Below are positions 16,800 to 25,337 of a DNA stretch of 64,000 bases, piece by piece; positions within the stretch are counted from its first letter, which is position 1, and every line of letters begins with the position of its first letter. The DNA is from CAZPHI01 sp964586425 (GTDB lineage Bacteria; Bacillota; Clostridia; Lachnospirales; Lachnospiraceae), in the NCBI GenBank assembly GCA_964586425.1, contig CAZPHI010000005.1, positions 8,338-72,337 on the forward strand. The letters are read 5' to 3'. The notes below the pieces were generated by a model, which was not told the DNA's origin, made no database searches, and was given only the letters and a program-made list of their open reading frames with translations. The position numbers were made by a program, and so were the translations under genes.

Positions 16800-17552
16800 T
16801 TGCGTCATGTAAGGAGTACATTCGAAATATGTTTTTTAATATTGGTTACTGATTTTATTCTTGTATACATGAATGTATGTAGAAATGCAGACATTAGTCC
16901 AACTGCCATGGATGGCGCGAGGTTGGCACATGGTGGTATTGTAGGACTGATTAATTGTGTATATGTTGTAATATGGAATATTAAGACAAGCAATATGGAT
17001 TTGGATTTGCAGAGAGTAATTCGCTATAGAAATAGAAGAAGTATTCTTATAAGCCAAATTATTAGAAATTCTATATATACAGTGATTTTTTCTGTGGTTG
17101 GTGTTATGTCAGGATTCATTGCTGCATATATGAAAACGGGAGTAATATATACATGGAATGTGGATTATAAAATCTATAATCAGGGGGTGTTGCTAGATTC
17201 ATCCTCTAGCATGACAGGGGTTGAAGCATGGGCATTATCAGTCTTAAACCTATATCTTTTTATGAATGTGAGTATTTTGTTTGTTAATCTATTCTGGTGG
17301 TATAAAGATTTAACTATTGTAGGAATGATGATTATGTGCGCTTTTAATCTAAGTGATATATTCTCTAAACATCCTGTTTTTTTCAATTTGTATAATTTGA
17401 ATATAGCTAACAATGGATATGAATCAGTTGGAAGGGCATTATTGCTATTATTCGGAATATTCCTCACGTGTATATGTCTGGTAATTGCTACTATGATTGT
17501 ATGCGAAAGGAGGGAGTTCTATGGAGATGCGTCCACAGGTAGTGGTGAATGA
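16800..17552 (+). CDS. ABC-2-type permease-like membrane protein (LanE/G-like)
   Basis: The protein has about 250 residues and six hydrophobic segments, consistent with the permease of a bacitracin/lantibiotic-immunity type exporter. GAAAGGAGGGAGTT (16785-16798) is a very strong ribosome binding site. It favours a TTG start at 16800; the upstream in-frame ATG at 16782 lies before that site. The 3' end overlaps the next gene's start by 32 bases, and exactly the same GAAAGGAGGGAGTT string recurs there inside this gene's last codons. With 17521 and the ATPase at 18382 it forms a LanFEG-sized set. Confidence 0.72.
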   Translation: MRHVRSTFEICFLILVTDFILVYMNVCRNADISPTAMDGARLAHGGIVGLINCVYVVIWNIKTSNMDLDLQRVIRYRNRRSILISQIIRNSIYTVIFSVVGVMSGFIAAYMKTGVIYTWNVDYKIYNQGVLLDSSSSMTGVEAWALSVLNLYLFMNVSILFVNLFWWYKDLTIVGMMIMCAFNLSDIFSKHPVFFNLYNLNIANNGYESVGRALLLLFGIFLTCICLVIATMIVCERREFYGDASTGSGE

Positions 17553-18357
17553 TCTAAAGAGAGGGTTTTATCACAATCGTTTCCTATTTGCGGCTATATT
17601 TGTTGTGGCATTGTTATATTGTAACATATTCATTAACGGCTCTAGTCCAGTTAATAAGTCTGATATTGACGCAGCTGGTACAGGCGTAGGGGATATTATG
17701 TTCTTGCTTTTTAGAGGTAATGATCCATATACAATAGTTAATGGTAACCAGTTTGTTATATCACCAATTTGGATGTCATTAGTTATATTACCAATATTAT
17801 TATTATTTTCTTATTGCACTAATGATATTGATTTGTTAAGTGGTATGGTTTTAATACAGTCTGGCAAAAGAAGCAGGTGGTGGTTCTCCAAATGCATATG
17901 GTGTATTGTCACTGTTATTATGTTCTATGCTATATTGTTTGTGGCGGCGCTGATGTCTGTTATTGTAAATTATGGATTTGACAATCTCGCTGTTGTGGGA
18001 GTTAGTAATAATGTTTTAAACTCAAGTGGATTTATTGATGAGATGCTAACATCAGCTCAATTGCTATTGATGATTCTGGTGCCGCTAATATCTTCAATAG
18101 CACTGGGATTACTGCAGATGCTTATATCACTTGCAATATCACCAATAATATCGATTATTGCAATGATAGTTCTATATGTAATAGCAGCATTCTATATTAA
18201 TCCATATATAATAACGGATTACATGATGTATAAGAGATGGGACTGCTTTATTAAGGGAGGAGTCAATCCTATAATGGGAATTGTAGTTGCAATTATAATT
18301 ATAATAGGTTCAATTATTATTGGAGATATATATTTTAAAAGACATAATGTTATATAA
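17521..18357 (+). CDS. ABC-2-type permease-like membrane protein (LanE/G-like)
   Basis: The 278-residue protein has six or seven hydrophobic segments, including long stretches of Ile/Val near the C-terminus, and one large outer loop after the first segment. GAAAGGAGGGAGTT (17505-17518) precedes the ATG at 17521, so an in-frame ATG at 17497 is rejected. It overlaps the previous gene by 32 bases, a sign of translational coupling and of a two-permease exporter. Substrate unknown; the secreted product of 11848 or a related peptide is the obvious guess. Confidence 0.75.
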   Translation: MEMRPQVVVNDLKRGFYHNRFLFAAIFVVALLYCNIFINGSSPVNKSDIDAAGTGVGDIMFLLFRGNDPYTIVNGNQFVISPIWMSLVILPILLLFSYCTNDIDLLSGMVLIQSGKRSRWWFSKCIWCIVTVIMFYAILFVAALMSVIVNYGFDNLAVVGVSNNVLNSSGFIDEMLTSAQLLLMILVPLISSIALGLLQMLISLAISPIISIIAMIVLYVIAAFYINPYIITDYMMYKRWDCFIKGGVNPIMGIVVAIIIIIGSIIIGDIYFKRHNVI

Positions 18358-18381
18358 AATAATTAAAATGGAGGATTAGAG

Positions 18382-19077
18382 ATGAAGATAGAAATTAAGG
18401 ATCTAAGTAAAACTATTCGTAGAACACCAATTCTTGTGGATATGAATCTTACTTTTGAAAGTGGGAAAGTATATGGGCTAAAGGGTAAGAATGGTTCAGG
18501 TAAGACAATGCTAATGAGAGCAATAAGCGGCTTGATTATCCCAACTAGAGGAGAAATTATTATTGATGAAGAGGTTCTTGGTAAAGATATATCTTTTCCA
18601 AGAAGTATAGGAGTACTAATCGAGAATCCTTCATTCATACATAATTATACAGGCTTTAAGAATCTTAAAATACTTGCGTCTATTCAAAAGAAAATAGGCG
18701 ATAATGATATAAAAGAGACTTTGAAGAGAGTTGGATTAGATCCAGAGGATAAGCGTACTTATAAAAAATATTCATTAGGTATGAAACAAAGACTTGGCAT
18801 TGCTGCTGCAATTATGGAAAAGCCAGATATAGTAATACTTGATGAACCTATTAATGCACTTGACGAGAATGGTGCTAAGGAGATACGTAATATTCTCTCT
18901 GAATTAAAAGAGAATGGTTCAGTAATTATTATTGCATGTCACGATACAGATGAGCTGGAATTCCTCTCAGATGAGATATATACAATATATGAGGGAAAGA
19001 TAACAGATCACAATATTATTGATAAAGAGTCTACAGAGTCTGCAGAGACTGTTGCAGATGTGAAAGAGGAACAATAA
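18382..19077 (+). CDS. ABC transporter ATP-binding protein (LanF/BcrA-like)
   Basis: The 231-residue ATPase has Walker A GKNGSGKT, signature YSLGMKQR, Walker B DIVILDEPINALD and the H-loop ACHD. The signature LGMKQR in place of LSGGQ is typical of the BcrA/LanF export branch. It lacks the roughly 70-residue C-terminal extension of BcrA and ends in an acidic tail, matching LanF size. GGAGG precedes the ATG by a few bases. It is the only ATPase of the operon and presumably powers the permeases at 16800 and 17521. Confidence 0.9.
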   Translation: MKIEIKDLSKTIRRTPILVDMNLTFESGKVYGLKGKNGSGKTMLMRAISGLIIPTRGEIIIDEEVLGKDISFPRSIGVLIENPSFIHNYTGFKNLKILASIQKKIGDNDIKETLKRVGLDPEDKRTYKKYSLGMKQRLGIAAAIMEKPDIVILDEPINALDENGAKEIRNILSELKENGSVIIIACHDTDELEFLSDEIYTIYEGKITDHNIIDKESTESAETVADVKEEQ

Positions 19078-19088
19078 GTATAGTCAAA

Positions 19089-19128
19089 AACAAACCAGGA
19101 TGAGAGGAGACTTTCATTCTGGTTTGTT
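19089..19128. terminator. Terminator between the ABC operon and abcF (convergent)
   Basis: AACAAACCAGGATGA (19089-19103) pairs with TCATTCTGGTTTGTT (19114-19128), 15 pairs with one G-T. On the minus strand the stem is followed by TTTTTGA, so it serves the abcF gene best. On the plus strand the T-tract is poor, but the stem may serve both. Confidence 0.8.
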
Positions 19129-19148
19129 CGTTAGGTGCAATATTATAA

Positions 19149-20699
19149 TTATACTAATTTGGTACTCCATTGTTCACAGTTCCAAACCGTTGTTACAACA
19201 TCTTCGTAGAATTCTGGCTCGTGGCAGATTAATAGAATACTTCCTTTATATTCTTTTAAGGCACGTTTTAATTCGTTTTTTGCATCCTGGTCAAGATGAT
19301 TAGTAGGCTCATCTAATACAAGAAGATTAGTTTCACGGTTAATTAGCTTACAAAGTCTAACCTTTGCCTGCTCACCACCACTTAGAACTCGTACCTGGCT
19401 TTCGATGTGTTTCGTGGTTAAACCGCATTTGGCAAGAGCAGAACGAACCTGATATTGTGTGTAAGATGGGAATTCTTTCCATATCTCTTCAATACAAGTA
19501 GTATTGTCAGCTTTAACTTCCTGCTCAAAGTATCCAAGGTAGATGTAATCGCCCATATGAGTTGTACCACTAATTGGCTTGATTAAGCCTAATAAGCTCT
19601 TGAGAAGAGTGGTTTTACCAATACCATTGGCACCGATAAGTGCAATCTTATCGCCACGCTCCATATATAAATCAAGTGGTTTTGTAAGTGGCTCATTATA
19701 TCCAATAACAAGGTCTTTGGCTTCAAATATAACTTTGCCGGAAGCTCTTGCTGTTAGGAAGTTGAATTCTGGCTTTGGCTTGTCCTTAGCTAATTCAATA
19801 ACGTCCATCTTATCAAGCTTTTTCTGCCTTGACATGGCCATATTACGAGTAGATACTCTGGCTTTGTTACGTGCAACAAAATCCTCAAGGTCTTTGATTT
19901 CCTGCTGTTGTCTATTATATGCTGCTTCAAGCTGCGCTTTCTTGACAGCGTATACTTCTTCGAATTTGTTGTAATCACCTACATAACGATTCAATTCCTG
20001 ATTCTCCATGTGGTAGATGATGTTAACAACACTATTAAGGAATGGAATATCATGTGATATAAGGATAAATGCGTTCTCGTAATCCAAAAGATATCTCTTT
20101 AACCATTCGATATGAACTGTATCTAAGTAGTTAGTTGGCTCATCTAAGAGTAGAATATCAGGCTTCTCAAGTAAAAGCTTGGCAAGAAGAACTTTGGTAC
20201 GCTGCCCACCACTTAAATCGGTTACAGGACGGTCAAGTCCTAAATCAATTAGGCCAAGTGCACGTGCAACTTCTTCGATTTTGGTATCAATTATATAAAA
20301 ATCATGCATTGTAAGAGTGTCCTGAATTACAGCAAGTTCATCCATCATAGTGTTAAGTTCATCCTCTGAGGCTTCACCCATCTTGTCACAGATTTCATTC
20401 ATATGAGCTTCCATATCAAAAAGATATGAGAATGCAGAGGCACATACGTCTTTGATTGTCATGCCTTCCTCAAGGACTGTGTGCTGGTCAAGATAGCCAA
20501 CGCGCACATTCTTTGCCCAGGTAACAGTACCGGCATCTGGCATAAGCTTGTCAGTAACAATGTTCATAAATGTTGATTTGCCCTCACCATTAGCTCCAAT
20601 AAGCCCAATATGTTCACCCTTTAATAATCTAAAGGATACGTTGTTGAATATGGCACGGTCACCAAAACCGTGACTTAGATTTTTGACATCAAGAATCAT
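19149..20699 (-). CDS. ABC-F family ATPase (ribosome-associated, YkpA/YbiT-like)
   Basis: The 516-residue soluble protein has two ABC domains and no membrane segment. Domain 1 has GANGEGKST, LSGGQRTK and LLLDEPTNYLD; domain 2 has GANGIGKTT, LSGGEQAK and LVLDEPTNHLD. A charged linker of about 80 residues between them (about 230-310) is the tRNA-contacting part of ABC-F factors, which bind the ribosomal E site and help stalled or slow elongation. The length and short linker resemble housekeeping YkpA/YbiT types more than antibiotic-resistance ones. CCTCC just upstream (plus strand) is its ribosome binding site. It stands alone, convergent to the LytTR operon. Confidence 0.9.
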   Translation of the reverse strand: MILDVKNLSHGFGDRAIFNNVSFRLLKGEHIGLIGANGEGKSTFMNIVTDKLMPDAGTVTWAKNVRVGYLDQHTVLEEGMTIKDVCASAFSYLFDMEAHMNEICDKMGEASEDELNTMMDELAVIQDTLTMHDFYIIDTKIEEVARALGLIDLGLDRPVTDLSGGQRTKVLLAKLLLEKPDILLLDEPTNYLDTVHIEWLKRYLLDYENAFILISHDIPFLNSVVNIIYHMENQELNRYVGDYNKFEEVYAVKKAQLEAAYNRQQQEIKDLEDFVARNKARVSTRNMAMSRQKKLDKMDVIELAKDKPKPEFNFLTARASGKVIFEAKDLVIGYNEPLTKPLDLYMERGDKIALIGANGIGKTTLLKSLLGLIKPISGTTHMGDYIYLGYFEQEVKADNTTCIEEIWKEFPSYTQYQVRSALAKCGLTTKHIESQVRVLSGGEQAKVRLCKLINRETNLLVLDEPTNHLDQDAKNELKRALKEYKGSILLICHEPEFYEDVVTTVWNCEQWSTKLV

Positions 20700-20836
20700 T
20701 AAAAACCTCCATAAAATAATGTATAATTTTAGTGTATGTTCAGACTTTTTTCATAAATAATTAGTATAATAATGACATACCATGTGTTATCATATCATTA
20801 GTGCTTGGAATTGCGCAACACATTTATTCATTGTAC

Positions 20837-20865
20837 TTGTAATTTGATAATGATTAAACTATAAT
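20837..20865 (+). promoter_or_regulatory. Promoter of rimO-pgsA
   Basis: -35 TTGTAA (20837-20842), 17-bp spacer, -10 TATAAT (20860-20865), about 38 bases before the rimO start. Confidence 0.7.
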
Positions 20866-20903
20866 GGAATGATGTAGCATAACGGAAAGTAAGAGGAATA
20901 AGA

Positions 20904-22262
20904 TTGGATAATAATATTAATAATATGAAGATAATGTTCGTATCACTTGGATGTGACAAGAATCTGGTTGATACAGAGACAATGCTTGGAATTCTTAAGA
21001 ATAAAGGCTTTTTATTCATTGATAATGAAGAAGATGCGGATGTGATTGCAATTAATTCATGTTGTTTTATACATGATGCAAAGCAGGAAAGTGTTAACAC
21101 AATTCTTGAGATGGCAGAATATAAGAAGAGTGGTTCATGTAAGGTCCTTGTTGTAACAGGATGTCTTGCTGAAAGATACAGACAGGAAATCATTGATGAG
21201 ATTCCTGAAGTTGATGCAGTGATTGGTACATCTGCATATGATAAGATTGCAGATACTGTACTTGATATACTTAAGGGCAAATCAGAGAACATCTTTGCTG
21301 ATTTGAACAGATTACCAATTGTTGATGATGAAAGAATTATTACAACAGGTGGATATTACGAATATCTTAAGATTGCAGAAGGCTGTGACAAATGCTGTAC
21401 ATACTGTATTATTCCTAAGATTAGAGGCTCATACAGAAGTGTACCTATGGAAAAGCTTATAGCTGATGCTAAGGCACTTGCTGCTAAGGGAGTTAAAGAA
21501 TTGATTCTTGTAGCCCAGGAAACTACAGTATATGGTAAAGATATATATGGTAAGAAGATGTTACCTGAATTATTACATCAACTTGCATTAATCGATGATA
21601 TACACTGGATTAGAGTAATGTATTGTTATCCAGAAGAGATTGATGATGAATTAATCGATGCAATAGCTAATGAACCTAAGGTTTGCAGATATCTTGATAT
21701 TCCTATTCAGCATGGTAGTGATGCTATTCTTAAGAGAATGGGTAGAAGAACTAATAAACAGCAGTTAATTGATATAATTGATAAGCTTAGAACCAGAATA
21801 CCTGGAATGAAGCTTAGAACAACTTTGATAACAGGTTTCCCAGGTGAAACAAATGAACAGCACGAAGAAGTAATGGATTTTGTTGATGAGTGTGAATTTG
21901 ATCGCCTTGGTGTGTTCACATATTCGCCAGAAGAGGATACGCCAGCTGCGGATATGCCTGACCAGATTCCTGAAGAAATTAAGGAAGAGCGTAGAGATGC
22001 AATCATGGAACTTCAGCAGGACATAGCATTTGACAAGTCACAGGATATGATTGGACAAACTCTGGAAGTGATTATTGAGGGTAAAGTGGCAGATGAGAGT
22101 GCATATGTAGGACGTTCTTATATGGATGCACCTAATGTTGATGGTTTTGTGTTTGTTAATACTGATGAAGAATTAATGTCTGGAGACTTTGTTCCTGTGA
22201 AGATTACAGGTGCATTGGAATATGACCTTATAGGAGAGATTGATTATGAATTTACCAAATAA
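20904..22262 (+). CDS. rimO: Ribosomal protein S12 methylthiotransferase
   Basis: RimO is a radical-SAM enzyme that adds a methylthio group to an Asp of ribosomal protein S12. The 452-residue protein has the N-terminal cluster-binding domain (FVSLGCDKNLVDTE, NSCCFIHDA, TGCLAERY), the radical SAM cysteines in GCDKCCTYC followed by IIPKIRGSYRS, and a C-terminal TRAM domain. SLGCxKNxVD separates RimO from MiaB. The start is a TTG at 20904, six bases after AGAGGA; the ATG at 20925 lacks a site. The 3' end overlaps pgsA by 17 bases. Confidence 0.95.
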   Translation: MDNNINNMKIMFVSLGCDKNLVDTETMLGILKNKGFLFIDNEEDADVIAINSCCFIHDAKQESVNTILEMAEYKKSGSCKVLVVTGCLAERYRQEIIDEIPEVDAVIGTSAYDKIADTVLDILKGKSENIFADLNRLPIVDDERIITTGGYYEYLKIAEGCDKCCTYCIIPKIRGSYRSVPMEKLIADAKALAAKGVKELILVAQETTVYGKDIYGKKMLPELLHQLALIDDIHWIRVMYCYPEEIDDELIDAIANEPKVCRYLDIPIQHGSDAILKRMGRRTNKQQLIDIIDKLRTRIPGMKLRTTLITGFPGETNEQHEEVMDFVDECEFDRLGVFTYSPEEDTPAADMPDQIPEEIKEERRDAIMELQQDIAFDKSQDMIGQTLEVIIEGKVADESAYVGRSYMDAPNVDGFVFVNTDEELMSGDFVPVKITGALEYDLIGEIDYEFTK

Positions 22263-22794
22263 ATTAACAATATTAAGAATAATAATGATTCCATTCTTCC
22301 TTGTATTTTTATTGACAGATTTGGGAGGACAGTGGAGCCCATATATTGCAGCTGTTTTATTTGTTGTTGCAAGCTTTACTGATATGCTTGATGGAAAAAT
22401 CGCCAGAAAGTATAATTTGGTTACTAATTTTGGAAAGTTCATGGATCCATTAGCAGATAAGTTACTAGTATGTTCGGCTTTAGTAGCATTTGTCCAGCTT
22501 AATTATATTCCAGCATGGATTGTTATAGTAATTATCAGCCGTGAATTCATTATCAGTGGTTTTAGACTTGTTGCATCAGATGGTGGATTGGTTATAGCTG
22601 CCAGCTACTGGGGCAAATCAAAGACAGTTTCACAGATGATTATGATTGTTCTTTTGATTTTACAATTGAACATCCCATATATGGATTATATCGAGACGAT
22701 TTCAGTATATGTGGCACTTGCCTTGACAGTGATTTCGCTTTGCGATTATCTGATTAAGAATAAAAGTGTGCTTGCTAATAATGGAGATAGATAG
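22246..22794 (+). CDS. pgsA: CDP-diacylglycerol-glycerol-3-phosphate 3-phosphatidyltransferase
   Basis: PgsA makes phosphatidylglycerophosphate, the committed step to phosphatidylglycerol, in the membrane. The 182-residue protein has several transmembrane segments and the CDP-alcohol phosphotransferase motif DMLDGKIAR...GKFMDPLADK (D-x2-DG-x2-AR-x8-G-x3-D-x3-D). AGGAGAG (22232-22238) precedes the ATG at 22246 by seven bases. It overlaps the end of rimO in another frame, and rimO-pgsA-cinA-recA is a common clostridial order. Confidence 0.95.
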   Translation: MNLPNKLTILRIIMIPFFLVFLLTDLGGQWSPYIAAVLFVVASFTDMLDGKIARKYNLVTNFGKFMDPLADKLLVCSALVAFVQLNYIPAWIVIVIISREFIISGFRLVASDGGLVIAASYWGKSKTVSQMIMIVLLILQLNIPYMDYIETISVYVALALTVISLCDYLIKNKSVLANNGDR

Positions 22795-22872
22795 GATTGT
22801 GGAAGCTGCGGTGTAGTGAAGCATTATCCAATGATTATAAATGTTTGAGTTATTTCAACGTGGAGGATTAAG

Positions 22873-24123
22873 ATGATAGTAGAATTAGTTTCTGTAGGTA
22901 CAGAAATTCTTCTTGGTAATATAGTGAATACTAATGCAGCGTATTTATCAGAGAAGTGTGCGTTACTAGGTCTATCTGTGTATTATCAGCAGGTAGTAGG
23001 AGATAATGAAGATAGATTGATGGAGAGTTTCAAACTAGCTTACAATAGATCAGATATCATTATTCTTACAGGTGGACTTGGACCAACACAGGATGATATT
23101 ACAAAGGAAGTTGTTGCAAAGGTTTGTGGACTTTCTCTTTTGGAAGATGAAGAGACAAAGGAGCGTATTAAGAATATGCTTGCCGGCGGTTCATATGATG
23201 TTAATGATATTCCTGAGAATAACTGGAAACAGGCAATGGTTCCAGAAGGCGCTATTGTTGTGAAGAATAACAATGGTACAGCACCAGGCCTTATCCTTGA
23301 AGTTGAGAATAAAAGAGTTATCTTAATGCCGGGACCACCTAATGAGATGATTCCGATGTTTGAAGAAAGTATATTTGACTATTTGAATAGTATTAATCCG
23401 GGAGTATTGTTCTCTAAGATGGTTAAGATATGTGGTGTAGGTGAAAGTAAGGCTGAGATGGATACGTTAGACTTGATCAATAACCAGACTAATCCGACAA
23501 TTGCTACGTATGCTAAAACCGGAGAAGTACATTTTCGAATAACAGCAAAGGCTAATTCAGTTGAAGAAGCTAAGGAGTTCGTAAGACCTGTTGTTAAGGT
23601 GTTGCAGACAAGATTCAAAGATAATGTATATACAACAGATGAGAATGAGACGCTTGAAGCAGTCGTTGTTAAGATGCTTAAGAAAAAAGGTCTTACATTA
23701 GTAACAGCGGAATCATGTACAGGTGGATTACTTGCTGGTAGAATTGTTAATGTGAGTGGTGCATCTGAGGTATTTCCACAGGGATTTGTAACCTATTCTA
23801 ATAAAGCAAAGCGTAAGGAGCTTGATGTTGATAAAGCCACTTTGAAAAAGTATGGTGCAGTCAGCAAGGAAGTTGCAAAAGAGATGGCAAAAGGCGGCAT
23901 ATTTGCTACTGATGCGGATGCATGCCTGGCAGTAACGGGTGTTGCAGGCCCAGGTACGGAGGACGACAAACCGGTTGGACTTGTATATATTGGATGTTAT
24001 CTTGATGGTAAAGTAACTGTTAAGGAGTATCATTTTAAGGGCGAACGCCAAAAGGTAAGGGAGCAGGCAGTAACAAAGGCTCTCGACTTATTAAGAAGAT
24101 GTTTGCTTGAGATGGATAAATAG
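22873..24123 (+). CDS. cinA: CinA-like protein (nucleotide pyrophosphatase/NMN deamidase)
   Basis: The 416-residue protein has an N-terminal molybdopterin-binding-like domain (GTEILLGNIVNTN, TGGLGPTQDD, GPPNEM) and a C-terminal amidohydrolase domain (TAESCTGGLLAGRI, VTGVAGPG). In known members the first cleaves ADP-ribose and the second deamidates NMN, a pyridine nucleotide salvage step. It usually precedes recA in Firmicutes and is competence- or damage-linked in some. GTGGAGG precedes the ATG. Length is full; nothing odd. An intrinsic terminator follows at once. Confidence 0.94.
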   Translation: MIVELVSVGTEILLGNIVNTNAAYLSEKCALLGLSVYYQQVVGDNEDRLMESFKLAYNRSDIIILTGGLGPTQDDITKEVVAKVCGLSLLEDEETKERIKNMLAGGSYDVNDIPENNWKQAMVPEGAIVVKNNNGTAPGLILEVENKRVILMPGPPNEMIPMFEESIFDYLNSINPGVLFSKMVKICGVGESKAEMDTLDLINNQTNPTIATYAKTGEVHFRITAKANSVEEAKEFVRPVVKVLQTRFKDNVYTTDENETLEAVVVKMLKKKGLTLVTAESCTGGLLAGRIVNVSGASEVFPQGFVTYSNKAKRKELDVDKATLKKYGAVSKEVAKEMAKGGIFATDADACLAVTGVAGPGTEDDKPVGLVYIGCYLDGKVTVKEYHFKGERQKVREQAVTKALDLLRRCLLEMDK

Positions 24124-24132
24124 ATAGAATTT

Positions 24133-24188
24133 AAAGCTTTTGTGATATTGTGAGCCAGAGAATGGAGGCGATATCGCAGAAGCTTTTT
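24133..24188 (+). terminator. Intrinsic terminator after cinA
   Basis: AAAGCTTTTGTGATAT (24133-24148) pairs with ATATCGCAGAAGCTTT (24171-24186), with two G-U pairs, followed by a T-run to 24188. It uncouples cinA from recA. Confidence 0.85.
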
Positions 24189-24189
24189 G

Positions 24190-24420
24190 TTTTGGTGGGG
24201 AGTCGGTTGTGTTGCGTTGAGCTGTGTTGAGCTGTGTTGTGTTGAAGGTTGGAAGTTTGAGGGGGAACGGTTGCGTTGGTTGTGTTGCGTTGGTTGAAGG
24301 TTGGGAGTTTGAGGGGGGACCGGTTGCGTTGGTTGTGTTGTGTTGGTTGAAGGTTGGGAGTTTGAGGGGGCGGTCGGTTGCGTTGAGTTGGTTGAAAGTT
24401 GGGAGTTTGGACATAGAAGG
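24190..24420 (+). repeat. G/T-rich tandem repeats downstream of cinA
   Basis: Units starting GTTGAAGGTTGGRAGTTTGAG occur at 24241, 24293 and 24346, with a fourth, GTTGAAAGTTGGGAGTTTGG, at 24391 (spacing 52, 53, 45). GTTGCGTTGG-like runs fill the gaps between them. On the minus strand they give Pro/Asn/Thr-rich open frames that look accidental. Strand composition is strongly G/T on plus, unlike surrounding genes. Another degraded unit lies at 24740-24800. Confidence 0.75.
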
Positions 24421-24709
24421 ATAGGATTTGTGGCATATAATCCAAAATCAAGTATTCAATTATTGAATATATTATCGATTGGATAATTTGCACACATATA
24501 TATAGAAAAAATCCAATAAAACACATATTATTATGAAAAATTGGAAATAAAGATTAAAAAATACGTATAATAATCCAAAACGAAAATTATAGCTTGCTAA
24601 TCAATATGATTTTGGATTCTGAGAAGAAAATAGCTTAGTTTTTGACCAAAATGAAATTGGATTATCAAATCTATGTATTGCTTTATCTACCAGAGATACT
24701 TATGAGAGT
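24371..24709 (+). repeat. Long direct repeat copy A (copy B 24788-25126)
   Basis: About 339 bp aligned without gaps to 24788-25126 (offset 417), about 90% or more identical by eye. It contains several ATCCAA and TTGGAT strings in alternating orientation (for example ATAATCCAAAATC near 24435 and TTGGATTAT near 24657), so the transcript could fold extensively. No coding frame is conserved convincingly. Confidence 0.85.
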
Positions 24710-24787
24710 GTGGTGCGGGGGTGCTGGGCACTGTTGCTTGAGAGTCGGTCGGTTGCATTGGTTGAAAGTTTGTAGGTTGGTGAGCAC

Positions 24788-25126
24788 CGGTCGCTTGCAC
24801 TGAGTTGGTTGAAAGTTGGGGGTTTGGACATAGAAGGATAAGATTTGTGGCATATAATCCAAAATCAAGTATTCAATTATTGAATATAGTATCGATTGGA
24901 TTATTTGCATACATATATATAGCAAAAATCCAATAAAACACATATTATTATGGAAAATTGGAAATGATGATTGAAAAATACGTATAATAATCCAAAACGA
25001 AAAATATAGCTTGCTAATCAATATGATTTTGGATTCTGAGAGGAAAATAGCTTAGTTTTTGACCAAAATGAAATTGGATTATCATATCTATGTATTGATT
25101 TATATACCAGAGATACTTGTGAGAGT
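24788..25126 (+). repeat. Long direct repeat copy B
   Basis: Second copy of the 339-bp unit in the cinA-recA gap. The 78 bases between copies (24710-24787) are a degraded G/T-rich unit. The rest of the gap, 25127-25260, is plain AT-rich sequence before the recA promoter. Confidence 0.85.
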
Positions 25127-25263
25127 ATATATTCATATTATTATATTATTATAAAAATAAAATACTTTTAAATGTTTACAAATATTGATATATATGTTAT
25201 TATGTTAATACCATTCACGTAATAATTATATAAGAAAAATCGAACAAATATTTGGAAAAAGTA

Positions 25264-25292
25264 TTGACACTAGAAGAGAAGTATATTATATT
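25264..25292 (+). promoter_or_regulatory. recA promoter
   Basis: -35 TTGACA (25264-25269), 17-bp spacer, -10 TATATT (25287-25292). The SOS box begins 12 bases downstream, over the expected transcription start. Confidence 0.8.
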
Positions 25293-25304
25293 ATAATCAT
25301 AACA

Positions 25305-25318
25305 CGAACAACTGTTCG
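25305..25318 (+). promoter_or_regulatory. LexA (SOS) box of recA
   Basis: CGAACAACTGTTCG is a perfect palindromic match to the Gram-positive LexA site (GAAC-N4-GTTC). It sits between -10 and the ribosome binding site, so LexA should block recA-recX until DNA damage. Confidence 0.93.
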
Positions 25319-25337
25319 CTAATTAAGGAGACGGAAT

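Noticed and set aside
19579..19974. 131-residue plus-strand frame inside abcF
   Set aside because: Shadow of the well-supported ABC-F gene on the other strand; no ribosome binding site or recognisable domain.
24091..25021. Minus-strand open frames in the cinA-recA gap (Pro/Asn/Thr-rich, sharing a hydrophobic stretch)
   Set aside because: They arise from the G/T-rich repeats and duplicated unit read backwards. There is no ribosome binding site, and differences between the copies show no codon-position preference.
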